Counted from the first letter of the stretch, positions 8,524 through 18,118 are shown. The stretch: DNA of 64,000 nt from Bordetella pertussis 18323 (GCF_000306945.1 NC_018518.1:496001-560000); one strand, 5' to 3'. Notes: a model not told the origin generated them from the letters alone. Translations and numbers: made by a program.

Positions 8524-10299
8524 ATGAGCAGAGCAGTTTCGAATCAGCGCCGCCGCTTCGTCCAGGGCCTGGCGGGCGGAGGCGTGCTGGCGGGCCTGGG
8601 GCTGTGGCGCCAGGCCGCCTGGGCCCAGCCCGGCGCGGCGCAGCCCGAAGTGTTGTCGGGCACCGAGTTCAACCTGGAGATCGGCCGCACGCCGGCCAAC
8701 TTCACCGGCGCGGCGCGCATGGCCACGACGGTCAACGGCAGCATCCCGGCGCCCATCCTGCGCTGGCGCGAGGGCGATACGGTGACGCTGCGCGTGACCA
8801 ATCGGCTGGACGAAGACACGTCGATCCACTGGCATGGCATCCTGCTGCCGACCGGGATGGACGGCGTGCCCGGCCTGAGCTTTCCGGGCATCCGCCCGGG
8901 CGAGACCTTCACCTACCGCTTCCAGGTACGGCAAAGCGGCACGTACTGGTATCACAGCCACTCGGGGTTCCAGGAACAGACGGGCCTGTACGGCGCCATC
9001 GTCATCGAGCCCAGGCGCGCCGATCCGGTGCGAGCCGAGCGCGACCACGTGGTGCTGTTGTCCGACTGGACCGATGAAGACCCCATGAGCGTGTTCCGCA
9101 AGCTCAAGGTCATGCCCGATTACTACAACTACATCCAGCCCACCGTCGACAACCTGATCGACGATGCGCGCAAGCAGGGCTGGGCAAGCACGTTGGGCGA
9201 GCGCCTGATGTGGCAGCAGATGCGCATGAACCAGACCGACCTGGCGGACGTCTCGGGCGCGACCTATACCTATCTGGCCAACGGCAAGTCGCCGGCCGGC
9301 AACTGGACCGGGCTGTTCAAGCCGGGCGAGCGGGTGCGGCTGCGCTTCATCAACGGTTCGGCCATGACGTACTTCGATGTGCGCATTCCCGGCCTGAAGA
9401 TGACGGTCGTGGCGGCGGACGGGCTGCCGGTGAGGCCGGTGGAGGTCGACGAGTTCCGCATCGCCGTGGCCGAGACCTACGACGTGATCGTCGAGCCGGC
9501 CGAGGATCGCGCCTATACGATCTTCTCGCAGGCGATGGACCGCTCGGGCTACGCGCGCGCCACGCTGGCGCCGCGCGAGGGCATGCAGGCCGAAGTGCCG
9601 GCGCTCGATCCGGTGCAGGTGCTCACGATGATGGACATGGGCATGGCGCACGACATGCCCGGCATGGACCACGGCGCGGCGGGGCAGCAGGGCGCGGCCA
9701 TGGACCACGGCGCCATGGGCGGGATGGACCATGCCGCCATGGGGCATGGCTCGAGCGAGGCGAGCGGGGGCATGGTGGAAGTCAGGCACCCCTATCCCGC
9801 CGAGCACGGCCCGGCCAATTCCATGCTGCCCGATATCGTGACCACGCGGCTGGACGATCCGGGCGTCGGTCTGCGCGACAACGGACGCAAGGTCCTGACT
9901 TACGCCGACCTGCGCTCCATGGTCGAACCCGAGGACAACCGCGCGCCGACCCGCGAGATCGAGTTGCACCTGACGGGCAATATGGATCGCTACATGTGGT
10001 CGTTCAATGGCCTGAAGTTTTCGCAGGCCAAGCCCATCGTGCTGAAGTACGGCGAGCGCGTGCGCTTCGTGCTGGTCAACGACACCATGATGACCTACCC
10101 CATCCACTTACATGGGTTATGGAGCGATCTCGAGTCGCCCGACGGCAACTTCCAGGTGCGCAAGCACACGATCAGCCTGAATCCGGCCCAGCGGATCAGC
10201 TACCGCGTGAGCGCGGACGCCAGGGGGAACTGGGCCTACCACTGCCATCTGCTGTATCACATGGAAGCGGGCATGTTCCGCGCCGTCGTCGTGGAGTGA
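8524..10299 (+). CDS. copA: Copper-resistance multicopper oxidase CopA
   Basis: A 591-residue PcoA/CopA-family periplasmic multicopper oxidase. It begins with a twin-arginine signal (NQRRRFVQG and a hydrophobic stretch). Copper-site motifs are in place: IHWHG and YWYHSHSGFQ in the first cupredoxin domain, and YPIHLHGLW and HCHLLYHMEAGM at the C-terminus. A methionine/histidine-rich segment (MDMGMAHDMPGMDHG, about residues 370-415) is typical of copper-tolerance members and probably binds extra Cu(I). It lies 42 bp after the cupredoxin gene and 7 bp before copB. Confidence 0.94.
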   Translation: MSRAVSNQRRRFVQGLAGGGVLAGLGLWRQAAWAQPGAAQPEVLSGTEFNLEIGRTPANFTGAARMATTVNGSIPAPILRWREGDTVTLRVTNRLDEDTSIHWHGILLPTGMDGVPGLSFPGIRPGETFTYRFQVRQSGTYWYHSHSGFQEQTGLYGAIVIEPRRADPVRAERDHVVLLSDWTDEDPMSVFRKLKVMPDYYNYIQPTVDNLIDDARKQGWASTLGERLMWQQMRMNQTDLADVSGATYTYLANGKSPAGNWTGLFKPGERVRLRFINGSAMTYFDVRIPGLKMTVVAADGLPVRPVEVDEFRIAVAETYDVIVEPAEDRAYTIFSQAMDRSGYARATLAPREGMQAEVPALDPVQVLTMMDMGMAHDMPGMDHGAAGQQGAAMDHGAMGGMDHAAMGHGSSEASGGMVEVRHPYPAEHGPANSMLPDIVTTRLDDPGVGLRDNGRKVLTYADLRSMVEPEDNRAPTREIELHLTGNMDRYMWSFNGLKFSQAKPIVLKYGERVRFVLVNDTMMTYPIHLHGLWSDLESPDGNFQVRKHTISLNPAQRISYRVSADARGNWAYHCHLLYHMEAGMFRAVVVE

Positions 10300-10306
10300 A
10301 CGGAAC

Positions 10307-11173
10307 ATGCCGAATTTCAGTATCGACAGGAAGCGATTGGCCGGCATGGCGGCCAGCCTGGGCCTGGCCGCCGCGGCCGCGGCCGCGAGCGCTTGGGCGC
10401 AGGCGCCGGCGATGGACCATGGCTCCATGCCGGGCATGGATCACGGCGCCGCGCCTGCGCCGGCGATCGGCGCCTTGCCGAGCAGCGATGGCGCGGGTGA
10501 TCAGTCGTACGCAGCCTACGGCATCCATTCGCACATGATGGACGACATGGTGACCAGCCAGCTGCTGTTCGACAAGCTGGGCATGACCTATGACCGCGAC
10601 CGTCGCACGGGCCTGCAATGGGATGGCCAGTTCTGGGTCGGGCGCGACCTGGACAAGCTGTGGATCAAGAGCGAGGGCGAGCGCGTCGGCGGCCGCTCCG
10701 ACGGCAAGGTGGAAGCCTTCTGGAATCGCACGATCTCGCCGTTCTGGGATCTGCAGGTGGGCGCGCGGCGCGATTTCGGCACCGGACCCAAGCGCAACTG
10801 GGGCGCCATCGGCCTGCAGGGCGTGGCGCCGTACAACATCGAGACCGAGGTGACGGCCTACGTGGGCGGCTCGGGGCGGACCGCGCTGGCGCTGAAAGCC
10901 GAGTACGACCTGCTGCTGACCCAGCGGCTCGTCCTGACGCCGGAGATCGAGGCCAGCGTGTACGGCAAGGACGACAAGGCGCGCGGCATCGGCGCCGGCC
11001 TGTCCGACGCGTCGTTCTCGCTGCGCCTGCGCTACGAGATCACGCGCGAAGTGGCGCCCTATGTCGGCGTTTCGTTCGGCCGCAAGTTCGGCAAGACCGC
11101 CAGCTATGCCAGCGAGGAGGGCGAGAGCCGCTCGGAGCGGGCCATCATGGCGGGCGTGCGGATCTGGTTCTAG
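10307..11173 (+). CDS. copB: Copper-resistance outer-membrane protein CopB
   Basis: A 288-residue PcoB/CopB-family protein with an N-terminal signal segment (LGLAAAAAAASAWAQA) followed by a short Met/His motif (MDHGSMPGMDHG). The remainder alternates like an outer-membrane beta-barrel and ends in phenylalanine (VRIWF). It is the third gene of the copper operon. The product probably acts with CopA in periplasmic copper sequestration or efflux. It ends 6 bp from the stop of the convergent enoyl-CoA hydratase gene. Confidence 0.91.
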   Translation: MPNFSIDRKRLAGMAASLGLAAAAAAASAWAQAPAMDHGSMPGMDHGAAPAPAIGALPSSDGAGDQSYAAYGIHSHMMDDMVTSQLLFDKLGMTYDRDRRTGLQWDGQFWVGRDLDKLWIKSEGERVGGRSDGKVEAFWNRTISPFWDLQVGARRDFGTGPKRNWGAIGLQGVAPYNIETEVTAYVGGSGRTALALKAEYDLLLTQRLVLTPEIEASVYGKDDKARGIGAGLSDASFSLRLRYEITREVAPYVGVSFGRKFGKTASYASEEGESRSERAIMAGVRIWF

Positions 11174-11179
11174 GCGGGC

Positions 11180-11905
11180 CTACTGGGCCAGATAGTCGCG
11201 GATGCGCGCCTTGAACCCCGGCTGCGCGGCCGAGCGGGCCAGCGCGGCCAGGTCGGCGTCGTCGTGGTCGTCCCGCAGTACCCGGTGCAGCGTGGCGCGG
11301 GTGGCCGGATCGAGCGCGGTGGCCGCTTCGGCGGCCGCGTCGATCAGCGCGGGCCACTGCGCCTGGGCGGCGCAGTCGCGCACGAAGCCGATGCGCCGCG
11401 CTTCGTCGGCGTCGAATGCACGGGCGCTGCCCAGGATGGAGAGGGCCTGGTCAGCGCCGACGATATCGCGAAAGCGGCGTGTGCCCAGCACCAGGCCGAA
11501 CTTCAGCCCGGGCATGCGAAAGCCGGCCTCCGGGGTGCAATAACGCCACTTGCAGGCCGCGAACAGATCCACGCCCGCGCCGAAGTTGCGGCCGTGCGCC
11601 AGCGCCAGCGTCAGGCTGGGAGAGCCGGCCACGCGCTGCAGCAGCATTTCGATGCGCACCATGCGCAGCAACAGATCGCCTTCGCTTTGCGTCTCGTAGT
11701 CGGTGAAGTCGAATCCGGCGCTGAAGTTCCTGCCAGCGCCGGCGAACACCAGCAGCGGCACCTGTTCGCGGTGGGCGGCATCCACGCCGTCGATGAGCGC
11801 CTCGACCAGTTCGGCCGACAGCGCGTTGCGTTTTTCGGGGCGGGACAGCGTGAAGGTCCAGGCTGCCGGTTGCCGCGTGATGGTAAGGGGAAGGGAGGCG
11901 GACAT
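11180..11905 (-). CDS. Enoyl-CoA hydratase/isomerase family protein
   Basis: About 241 residues of the crotonase fold: an N-terminal TFTLSRPEKRNALSAEL motif, the first oxyanion-hole region FAGAGRNFSAGFDF, and a second at LALAHGRNFGAGVDLFAAC. The usual acidic catalytic residues cannot be assigned with confidence, so the reaction is unknown. The ATG at 11905 is used; a TTG at 11914 is an alternative. It follows the CoA-transferase gene by 5 bp in the same operon, suggesting a small acyl-CoA catabolic module. Confidence 0.85.
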   Translation of the reverse strand: MSASLPLTITRQPAAWTFTLSRPEKRNALSAELVEALIDGVDAAHREQVPLLVFAGAGRNFSAGFDFTDYETQSEGDLLLRMVRIEMLLQRVAGSPSLTLALAHGRNFGAGVDLFAACKWRYCTPEAGFRMPGLKFGLVLGTRRFRDIVGADQALSILGSARAFDADEARRIGFVRDCAAQAQWPALIDAAAEAATALDPATRATLHRVLRDDHDDADLAALARSAAQPGFKARIRDYLAQ

Positions 11906-11910
11906 GGCGC

Positions 11911-13071
11911 TCAACCCGCCGGCCGGGCCGCCAGGGCCGACAGGATCTCGTCGTTGTGCTCGCCCAGGGCGGGCGGGCGGCGCATGACGCCGGCCGTGCG
12001 CGCGTCAAAACGCACCGGCGAGACGAACGTCCGGGTGCGCACGCCGTTGGGCAATTCGAGGTCCTGCACCCAATCCATGTGTTCGACCGGCGGGTCGGCC
12101 AGCACTTCGGAGTAGTCGTTGATGGGCGCGCACGGCACGCCGGCCTGGCGGAAGCGCTCCAGCCAGGCATGGGAGTCGTGTTCGGCGAAGATGGCCTCCA
12201 GGATGTCGCGCAGGGCGACCTGGTGTTCGGCGCGGTCGGTGGGATTGGCAAAGCGCGGGTCGGCGTGGAGGTCGTCGCGCTCGACGACCTTGCAGACCGC
12301 TTTCCATAGCGAGTTGTTGCCGGCGGCCATGCCGAAGTAGCCGTTCTTGCAGCGGAATACCTGGTACGGCGCGTTGCGGGGGTGCGCCGAGCCCAGCTTG
12401 ACCGGGTCCACGCCGGTACCGAAGTACTGGGAGGTCTGCAGGGCGGCGATGCCCAGCGTGGCTCCGAGCATGGAGACGTCGATGTGCGTGCCCTGGCCGT
12501 CGGCCTGCACGCGGCGCAGGGCGGCGGCGATGGCGAAGGCGGCATACAGGCCGGCGGTGAAGTCGTAGACGGGCACGCCGCATTTCACGGGGGCGCCGCC
12601 TTCTTCGCCGGTGACGCTCATCAGCCCGCTCATGGCCTGCAGCGTCAGGTCGAAGCCGCCTTCCTGGCTGCGCGGGCCGCTTTGGCCGTACGCCGATACC
12701 GAACAATAGACCAGGCGCGGGTTGCGCGCGCGCATGGCCTGCTGCCCCAGCCCCAGGCGGTCCATGACGCCGGGGCGGTTGTTTTCGATCAGTACGTCGG
12801 CGCCGGCGATCAGCTCGATGGCTGCGTCGCGCTCGGCCTCGTTCTTCAGGTTCAGGGTGACCGAGCGCTTGTTGCGGTTCAGGGAGGCGAAGTTCTCGCT
12901 GTAGCCATCGGTGATGGGCGCCCAGCTGCGCAAGGTGTCGCCTGTGCCGGGCGGCTCGATCTTGACGACGTCGGCGCCCATGTCGGCCAGCAGCATGCCG
13001 CAGAACGGGCCGGCGGCCACGTTGCAGATTTCGATGACGCGTACGCCTGCGAGGGTGGATTCCTGGTTCAT
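11911..13071 (-). CDS. Class III (CaiB/BaiF-type) CoA-transferase
   Basis: 386 residues. The opening LAGVRVIEICNVAAGPFCGMLLADMGADVVKIEPP is the family hallmark, followed by NRNKRSVTLNLK and by LVYCSVSAYGQSGP. Members move CoA between organic acids; the substrate is not readable here. The ATG at 13071 is preceded by AGGAGAAAAA, which decides the start. It sits 16 bp downstream of an IclR-type regulator on the same strand and just ahead of an enoyl-CoA hydratase, an arrangement common in aromatic or dicarboxylic acid catabolism. Confidence 0.91.
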   Translation of the reverse strand: MNQESTLAGVRVIEICNVAAGPFCGMLLADMGADVVKIEPPGTGDTLRSWAPITDGYSENFASLNRNKRSVTLNLKNEAERDAAIELIAGADVLIENNRPGVMDRLGLGQQAMRARNPRLVYCSVSAYGQSGPRSQEGGFDLTLQAMSGLMSVTGEEGGAPVKCGVPVYDFTAGLYAAFAIAAALRRVQADGQGTHIDVSMLGATLGIAALQTSQYFGTGVDPVKLGSAHPRNAPYQVFRCKNGYFGMAAGNNSLWKAVCKVVERDDLHADPRFANPTDRAEHQVALRDILEAIFAEHDSHAWLERFRQAGVPCAPINDYSEVLADPPVEHMDWVQDLELPNGVRTRTFVSPVRFDARTAGVMRRPPALGEHNDEILSALAARPAG

Positions 13072-13087
13072 TTTTTCTCCTGGTGCT

Positions 13088-13858
13088 TCAGGCGGCGCCG
13101 CCGAAATAGCCGCCGCGATAACCCATGTGCGCCGACAACTGCCGCGCCGCCTGTTGCACCAGCGGCGCGTATTCACGCATTTTCTGGTTTGTCAGCCGTT
13201 CGAGCGGGCCGGAGATGCCCAGCGCCGCCACGGCCTTGTCCAGCCCGTTGAAAATCGGCGCGGCAATGCCGCCGATGCCCTGGCGCCACTCGCCGCGGTT
13301 GATGGCGTAGCCGATGCGGTTGACGTCGGCCAGCTCCTGCTTGAGGGCGAGCAACGACACGTGCGTGTCTTCGGTGTGCCGCTTGATGGCGGCGCCATAG
13401 TGGTCGAGGTAGTCGGCCGTCTGGCAAGCCAGCAGGGCCTTGCCGGTGGCCACCGCGTAGGCCGGCGCCCGGCCGCCCACGGTCGAATAGGCCAGCAGGG
13501 GCTGCGGGCTGTCCAGCTTGTCGACATAGACCACGTCCAGCCCGTCGAGCACGGACAGGTGCACGGTTTCGTTGGTCAGCCTGGCCAGTTCGTCCATGAA
13601 CGGCGGGGCCAGTTTGCGGGCGTCCAGGCTGGCCAGCTGGCGCGCGCCCAGCTCGAACAGCTTCAGCGTGCACTGGTACGAGCCCGTGGCGGGGTCGCGC
13701 CGGACATAGCCGGCGTGGGCCAGCGTCTGCAGGGTGCGATGCGTATTGCTGCGGGTGAGGCCGATTTCCTCGGCGATCTGGTCCAGCGTGGGCGTGGCGC
13801 CGTCGAGCCGGCTGATGGCTTCGAGGACCGTGAGGCCCTTGAGCAGGGTTTTGTCCAT
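13088..13858 (-). CDS. IclR-family transcriptional regulator
   Basis: 256 residues. The winged helix-turn-helix at the N-terminus reads TLDQIAEEIGLTRSNTHRTLQTLAHAGYV. The C-terminal effector domain includes GRAPAYAVATGKALLA and GISGPLERL, normal for the family. The ATG at 13858 starts MDKTLLKGL; a TTG at 13882 is an unlikely alternative. It leads an operon with the CoA-transferase and enoyl-CoA hydratase genes and is divergent from the dioxygenase-like gene at 14172, so it may control either or both. Confidence 0.91.
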   Translation of the reverse strand: MDKTLLKGLTVLEAISRLDGATPTLDQIAEEIGLTRSNTHRTLQTLAHAGYVRRDPATGSYQCTLKLFELGARQLASLDARKLAPPFMDELARLTNETVHLSVLDGLDVVYVDKLDSPQPLLAYSTVGGRAPAYAVATGKALLACQTADYLDHYGAAIKRHTEDTHVSLLALKQELADVNRIGYAINRGEWRQGIGGIAAPIFNGLDKAVAALGISGPLERLTNQKMREYAPLVQQAARQLSAHMGYRGGYFGGAA

Positions 13859-14171
13859 ATGTCGTATGCCTTTGCAGCGCAAGCGCCGGCCTGGCGCTCA
13901 TGCGTATGCCAGGGTGGTCGCGCACAGAATACAGATAGCGGATTCATAAATCAAATAATGAAATGGTAATCCCAAGTATTAGGAAGTTATCGAATCCACC
14001 CTCGGGCCTGGAAATACGCTTGATATTGGCCATATTGATTGACGGCCATCCAGGCTGTTCTTTATTATTTTCCACATATATAGAGTTCATATCCTATATT
14101 TTGATATTTTCCGGGCATGATGACGCCGCATGGGCGATGTGCTCGAATGAAGGGACCGACAGGAGGGGATC
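13859..14171. other. AT-rich divergent intergenic region
   Basis: 313 bp between two divergent genes. The part from about 13945 to 14120 is much richer in A and T than the surrounding coding DNA, with runs such as TTTATTATTTTCC and ATATATAGAGTT. It probably holds the promoters of both genes. No convincing operator palindrome, RNA or short gene was identified. Confidence 0.5.
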
Positions 14172-14762
14172 ATGTCCGAGAGATTGCTCAATACCGTGGT
14201 GGCGCTGGGCCAGCTGGTCGAACGCACCGGCCTGCAGGAGGCCGCCATCCTGGCGCAGGCGCGGCAGCTGATCGCCGGCCTGGTGGCCCATGACGACTGG
14301 CTGCCCGACGAAATGGCGCAGCCGCATCCCGAGTACTACCGGCAGTATCTGCTGTACGGCGACCCGCGCGACCGCTACTCGCTGGTCAGTTTCGTGTGGG
14401 GGCCGGGCCAGAAGACGCCGGTGCACGACCACACGGTATGGGGCGTCATCGGCATGCTGCGAGGCGCCGAGACCGACCAGCCGTTCCGGCGCGCCGCCGA
14501 CGGCCGGCTGGCGCCGGAGGGCCCGGGCAAGGTGCTGCGCCCCGGCGACGTGGCCTGTGTGTCGCCGTCGATCGGCGATATCCACCAGGTCAGCAATGCC
14601 TACGACGACCGGGTGTCGATCAGCATCCACTTGTACGGCGGCAATATCGGCCGCATACGGCGCAGCGTCTACGACCCGCAAACCGGGGCGAGCAAGGCGT
14701 TCGTGTCGGGCTATTCGAACGCCATGACGCCCAATCTCTGGGCCGCGCCCAACGCCGGCTGA
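14172..14762 (+). CDS. Cysteine dioxygenase-family (thiol dioxygenase) protein
   Basis: 196 residues with a cupin fold. The metal-binding motif PVHDHTVWGVIGMLRGAE (about residues 86-103) supplies two histidines of a 3-His iron site, and a later GDIHQVSNA supplies the third. The family oxidises small thiols such as cysteine or 3-mercaptopropionate to sulfinates. Which substrate applies cannot be decided from the sequence. GGAGGGGATC precedes the ATG. It is monocistronic and divergent from the IclR-regulated operon. Confidence 0.8.
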   Translation: MSERLLNTVVALGQLVERTGLQEAAILAQARQLIAGLVAHDDWLPDEMAQPHPEYYRQYLLYGDPRDRYSLVSFVWGPGQKTPVHDHTVWGVIGMLRGAETDQPFRRAADGRLAPEGPGKVLRPGDVACVSPSIGDIHQVSNAYDDRVSISIHLYGGNIGRIRRSVYDPQTGASKAFVSGYSNAMTPNLWAAPNAG

Positions 14763-14795
14763 AGCACGGCGGCGCGGGCTGGCGGCCGCCGCGCT

Positions 14796-16124
14796 TCAGG
14801 CGGCGTCTTCGAGCGCCTGGCCGAACTGGTACAGCACGGCCTCGTCCAGATGCCGGCCGATCAACTGCATGCTGATGGGCAGCCCCTGGCTGTCGGCGCC
14901 GAACGGCACCGACAGGCTGGGGTGGCCGGACAGATTGGTCGGCGCGGTCAGGCGGGTCAACAGCCAGGTGGTGGAGTACTCCTGGCCATCGAGCGCGGTG
15001 GTGCGCTGGTCGCGCAGCGGGGCGGTGAGGCCGCAGGTGGGGCATAGCAGCACATCGACCTGTGCCAGCGCCTCGTCGAAGGCCCGGCGCGCCACGGTGC
15101 GCATCGCCATGGCCTGCAGGTAATCGACCGCCAGCACGTCGGCGCCGGTCAGCAGGCGCGCGCGCACTTCGTCCTGGTACGGCGCATTGGTCGTCAGCGC
15201 CCGCAGGTGGCGCGCATAGGCTTCGGTCTTGAGCACCAGTTGCTGGGCTTCGTAGATGGCCTGCACCTGGGCGATTTCGATGGGCACCACCTGCGCGCCC
15301 GCCTGGCGGAAGGCTTCCTGCGCCTGTTCCAGCGCCTGGCGCACCGGCGCATCCAGATAGTCGAGGTAGAAACCGGTGGCCAGGCCCACGGTGCGGCCAC
15401 GCACGGATTGGCCGGCCAGGCGCGCGTAGCTGTGCGCCGGCTGGCCGGCGAGCGCGTCCAGCAGCACGGCGTTGTCGCGTACGGTGGCGCTCATCGGGCC
15501 GACGTGATCGAGCGTCTGGCTCAAGTCGAAGGCGCCGGCGCGCGGCAGCAGGTCATAGGTGGGCTTGAGGCCCACCACGCCGCACAGCGCGGCGGGCAGG
15601 CGGATGGAGGCGCTGGTGTCGGTGCCCAGCGCGGCGGCGCACAGCCCGGCGCCCAGCGCCGCGGCCGAGCCGCTGCTGGAGCCGCCCGTCATGCGGGCCG
15701 GGTCGCGCGGGTTGCATGCCGCGCCGAAGTACGAGCGATCGCCGGTGGGACCGTAGGCGAACTCGTGGGTGTTGGTCTTGCCCACGATGATGGCGCCCTC
15801 GGCGCGCAGCCGGGCGACGACCTGCGCGTCGCGTTCGGCGCTCGCCTGGTTCGCGTACTGCTGCGAGCCCATGGTGGTGCGCATGCCGGCGACGTCGATC
15901 AAGTCCTTGACGGCCACGGGGATGCCATGCAGCGCGCCCGCCGGGGCGCCGCCGGCGAAGGCGGCGTCGGCGTCGACGGCCTGCCGCATGACGGTTTCAG
16001 GGTCGACGCTGATGAAACTGTTCAGCGGCGAGGCGGCTATCCGGTCCAGCAGGTCGCGCAGGGTGGCGGAAGGGGTGGTCTGGCGCGTGCGGTAGGCAGA
16101 CGCGAGGGCAGCAATGGTCAGCAT
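14796..16124 (-). CDS. Amidase (amidase signature family)
   Basis: 442 residues. The Ser-cisSer-Lys catalytic set is visible: lysine in GIPVAVKDLIDVAG and the Gly/Ser-rich stretch GGSSSGSAAALGAG carrying the two serines. The family hydrolyses amide bonds. The ATG at 16124 gives MLTIAALASAY. It lies downstream of a complete branched-chain-type ABC transporter on the same strand, so its substrate is probably an amide brought in by that transporter. A long upstream extension of the frame crosses the solute-binding protein gene and is not coding. Confidence 0.91.
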   Translation of the reverse strand: MLTIAALASAYRTRQTTPSATLRDLLDRIAASPLNSFISVDPETVMRQAVDADAAFAGGAPAGALHGIPVAVKDLIDVAGMRTTMGSQQYANQASAERDAQVVARLRAEGAIIVGKTNTHEFAYGPTGDRSYFGAACNPRDPARMTGGSSSGSAAALGAGLCAAALGTDTSASIRLPAALCGVVGLKPTYDLLPRAGAFDLSQTLDHVGPMSATVRDNAVLLDALAGQPAHSYARLAGQSVRGRTVGLATGFYLDYLDAPVRQALEQAQEAFRQAGAQVVPIEIAQVQAIYEAQQLVLKTEAYARHLRALTTNAPYQDEVRARLLTGADVLAVDYLQAMAMRTVARRAFDEALAQVDVLLCPTCGLTAPLRDQRTTALDGQEYSTTWLLTRLTAPTNLSGHPSLSVPFGADSQGLPISMQLIGRHLDEAVLYQFGQALEDAA

Positions 16125-16165
16125 TTTGATGAAAGACGGGTAAGGCGCAAGGCAAGGCGCGGACA

Positions 16166-16192
16166 GCGTCCGCCGGCGAGGCCGGCGGACGC
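16166..16192 (-). terminator. GC-rich hairpin after the solute-binding protein gene
   Basis: GCGTCCGCCGGC and GCCGGCGGACGC form a perfect 12-bp stem with a 3-nt loop. It lies 7 bp past the stop of the solute-binding protein gene and 42 bp before the amidase start. No T-run follows, so it may attenuate or stabilise the upstream message rather than stop transcription fully. Confidence 0.45.
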
Positions 16193-16198
16193 CGCGGT

Positions 16199-17344
16199 TT
16201 ACTGCAGCGGTTCGATCTTGCCGTTGTTGAAGCGGGCCAGGCGGATCGAGCCGTCGTTCTGGTTCTTCTTGTCGAAGCGCACCGGCCCCAGCAGGGTCTC
16301 GAAGCCCTGCAGCTGGGCCAGCCCGGCCTGGATCTGCTCGGGCTTGGTGCCGCCGCCCTTGCGCGCGGCTTCCACCACGGTGTAGACGGCTTCGTATGAA
16401 CCGGCGTCGAACGCGCCGGGCAGGCTGTTGTAGCGTGCCTGGTAGGCGGTCTCGAACTGCTTGGAGCGCGCGTCGCTCAGGCCCGGCAGCCAGGTGGTGG
16501 GGAACACGGCGCCCTCGGCCGCGGCGCCAGCCAGCTCCTGGAACTTGGGCACGCCCTGGCCCTCGTTGACGATGAGCTGCGTCTTCAGCCCCAGTTCGCG
16601 GATCTGGCGCGCGATGATCGAGCCTTCCGTGTAGTAGCCGTGCACGAACAGCACGTCGGGCGCGCGGTCGCGGATGTTGGTCAACTGGGCCTTGAAGTCG
16701 GTCTCGCCGCGGTTGTATTCCTCGTAGGCCACGACTTCGGCGCCCAGTTCCCGGGCGCGGTCGGCGGCCGCCTTGGTGGGCGGCTTGCCGTAGTCGGAAT
16801 TCTCGGCCAGGAAGGCCACCTTGCGCGCGTTCTTGTTCTGCACATAGTGCTCGATCGCCTTGGTATCGAGCTGGTTGTCGGTAATCTTGATGCGCCAGGT
16901 GTACTGGAAGCCCTGCTCGGTGATGATGGGCGAGCCGGCCATGCCATTGACCAGCGGCACCTTGTATTTCTCGTTTTCCTTCGAGAAGGCGATGGTGACC
17001 AGGCTGGCGGCCGAGCCGACGATGGCGTCGACCTTGCGCTGGGTGATCAGCTTCTTGGCGGCGTTGATGCTGGTGGCCGGGTCGCTCTTGTCGTCTTCGC
17101 CGTGCACTTCGAGCGGTACGCCGTTGAAGCCGCCGGCCTTGTTGATTTCCTCGACGGCCAGGCGGGTGCCCTTGTTGTGGGCGTCGCCGTACGAGGCGGC
17201 CGGGCCGGTCACGGATTCGATGATGCCGATGCGCAGCGGCGTGGCGCCGGCCGCGGCCTGTTCTTCCTTCTGGCCGCAACCGGCCAGGGCGACGGTCGCC
17301 GCGATCGACGCGACGGCCAGGGTGCGGGGAGCGAATGCAATCAT
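16199..17344 (-). CDS. Branched-chain amino acid-type ABC transporter, substrate-binding lipoprotein
   Basis: 381 residues of the LivJ/LivK-type periplasmic binding family (PLRIGIIESVTGPAASYGDAHNKGTRLAVEEINKAGG). The N-terminus has a lipobox LAGC, so the mature protein is probably lipidated at Cys-22. Mid-protein DAIVGSAASLVTIAFS is a typical ligand-cleft segment. The ligand is unknown; the downstream amidase suggests an amide or amino-acid-like compound. The gene is the fifth of an H-M-G-F-binding protein-amidase series on the minus strand. Confidence 0.91.
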   Translation of the reverse strand: MIAFAPRTLAVASIAATVALAGCGQKEEQAAAGATPLRIGIIESVTGPAASYGDAHNKGTRLAVEEINKAGGFNGVPLEVHGEDDKSDPATSINAAKKLITQRKVDAIVGSAASLVTIAFSKENEKYKVPLVNGMAGSPIITEQGFQYTWRIKITDNQLDTKAIEHYVQNKNARKVAFLAENSDYGKPPTKAAADRARELGAEVVAYEEYNRGETDFKAQLTNIRDRAPDVLFVHGYYTEGSIIARQIRELGLKTQLIVNEGQGVPKFQELAGAAAEGAVFPTTWLPGLSDARSKQFETAYQARYNSLPGAFDAGSYEAVYTVVEAARKGGGTKPEQIQAGLAQLQGFETLLGPVRFDKKNQNDGSIRLARFNNGKIEPLQ

Positions 17345-17404
17345 GATGTCTCTCTAGTCGGGAGGGGGGGATGCCGTGCATCGGCGAAAGTGGCGTGGCG
17401 CGTA

Positions 17405-18118
17405 TCAGCCGTCCATGCCGAGATAGGTCTTGCGCACGAGGTCGCTGTGCAGCAGGGCTTGGGTATCGTCCGAGCCGACGATCTGGCCGGTCTCCAGCAG
17501 GTAGCCGCGCTGGGCCGTCTGCAGCGCCAGCGTGACGTTCTGCTCGACCAGCAGGATGGTGGCGCCGGCGGCGTGGATCTCGCGCAGCTTGTCCATCAGC
17601 TCGGCCACCACCAGCGGCGCCAGGCCCAGCGACGGTTCGTCCAGCAGCAGCAGCTTGGGGCGGCCCATCAGCGCCCGGCCGATCGCCACCATCTGCTGCT
17701 CGCCGCCGCTCATGGTGCCGGCCTTCTGCCGGTAGCGCTCCTTCAGGCGGGGGAACTGCGTCAGGATGCGTTCGATGTCCTGCTGGATTTCGTGGTGGGT
17801 GGAGCGGCGCGCCCGCGCGCCGATGACCAGGTTCTCGACCACCGTGAATTCGGGGAACACGCGCCGTCCCTCCGGGACGATGCTGATGCCCTTGCGGATG
17901 ATGGCGTCGGGCGCCTGGCGGTCGATGCGCTCGCCCATGAACTCGATGGCGCCGCCGCGTACCGGCTGCAGGCCGAGAATGGACTTGAGCAGCGTGCTCT
18001 TGCCCGCGCCGTTGGCGCCCAGCAGGGTGACGAACTCGCCGGCGGCGACGTCCAGGCTGCACTGCTTGAGCGCCTGCACGCGGCCGTAATAGGTGTCGAT
18101 GCGGTCGATCTTAAGCAT
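17405..18118 (-). CDS. Branched-chain amino acid-type ABC transporter, LivF-like ATPase
   Basis: 237 residues, the LivF size. Walker A is GANGAGKST (about residues 36-44), the signature is MSGGEQQMVAIGRALM, and Walker B is LLLLDEPSLGLAP. It energises uptake together with the LivG-like ATPase. Its start overlaps the end of the LivG-like gene by 8 bp, indicating coupled translation. Confidence 0.94.
   Translation of the reverse strand: MLKIDRIDTYYGRVQALKQCSLDVAAGEFVTLLGANGAGKSTLLKSILGLQPVRGGAIEFMGERIDRQAPDAIIRKGISIVPEGRRVFPEFTVVENLVIGARARRSTHHEIQQDIERILTQFPRLKERYRQKAGTMSGGEQQMVAIGRALMGRPKLLLLDEPSLGLAPLVVAELMDKLREIHAAGATILLVEQNVTLALQTAQRGYLLETGQIVGSDDTQALLHSDLVRKTYLGMDG

Noticed and set aside
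14796..18062. One 1,088-codon frame joining the amidase with upstream sequence
   Set aside because: Only the part from ATG 16124 encodes the amidase. The upstream part overlaps the solute-binding protein and LivF-like genes in the wrong frame.
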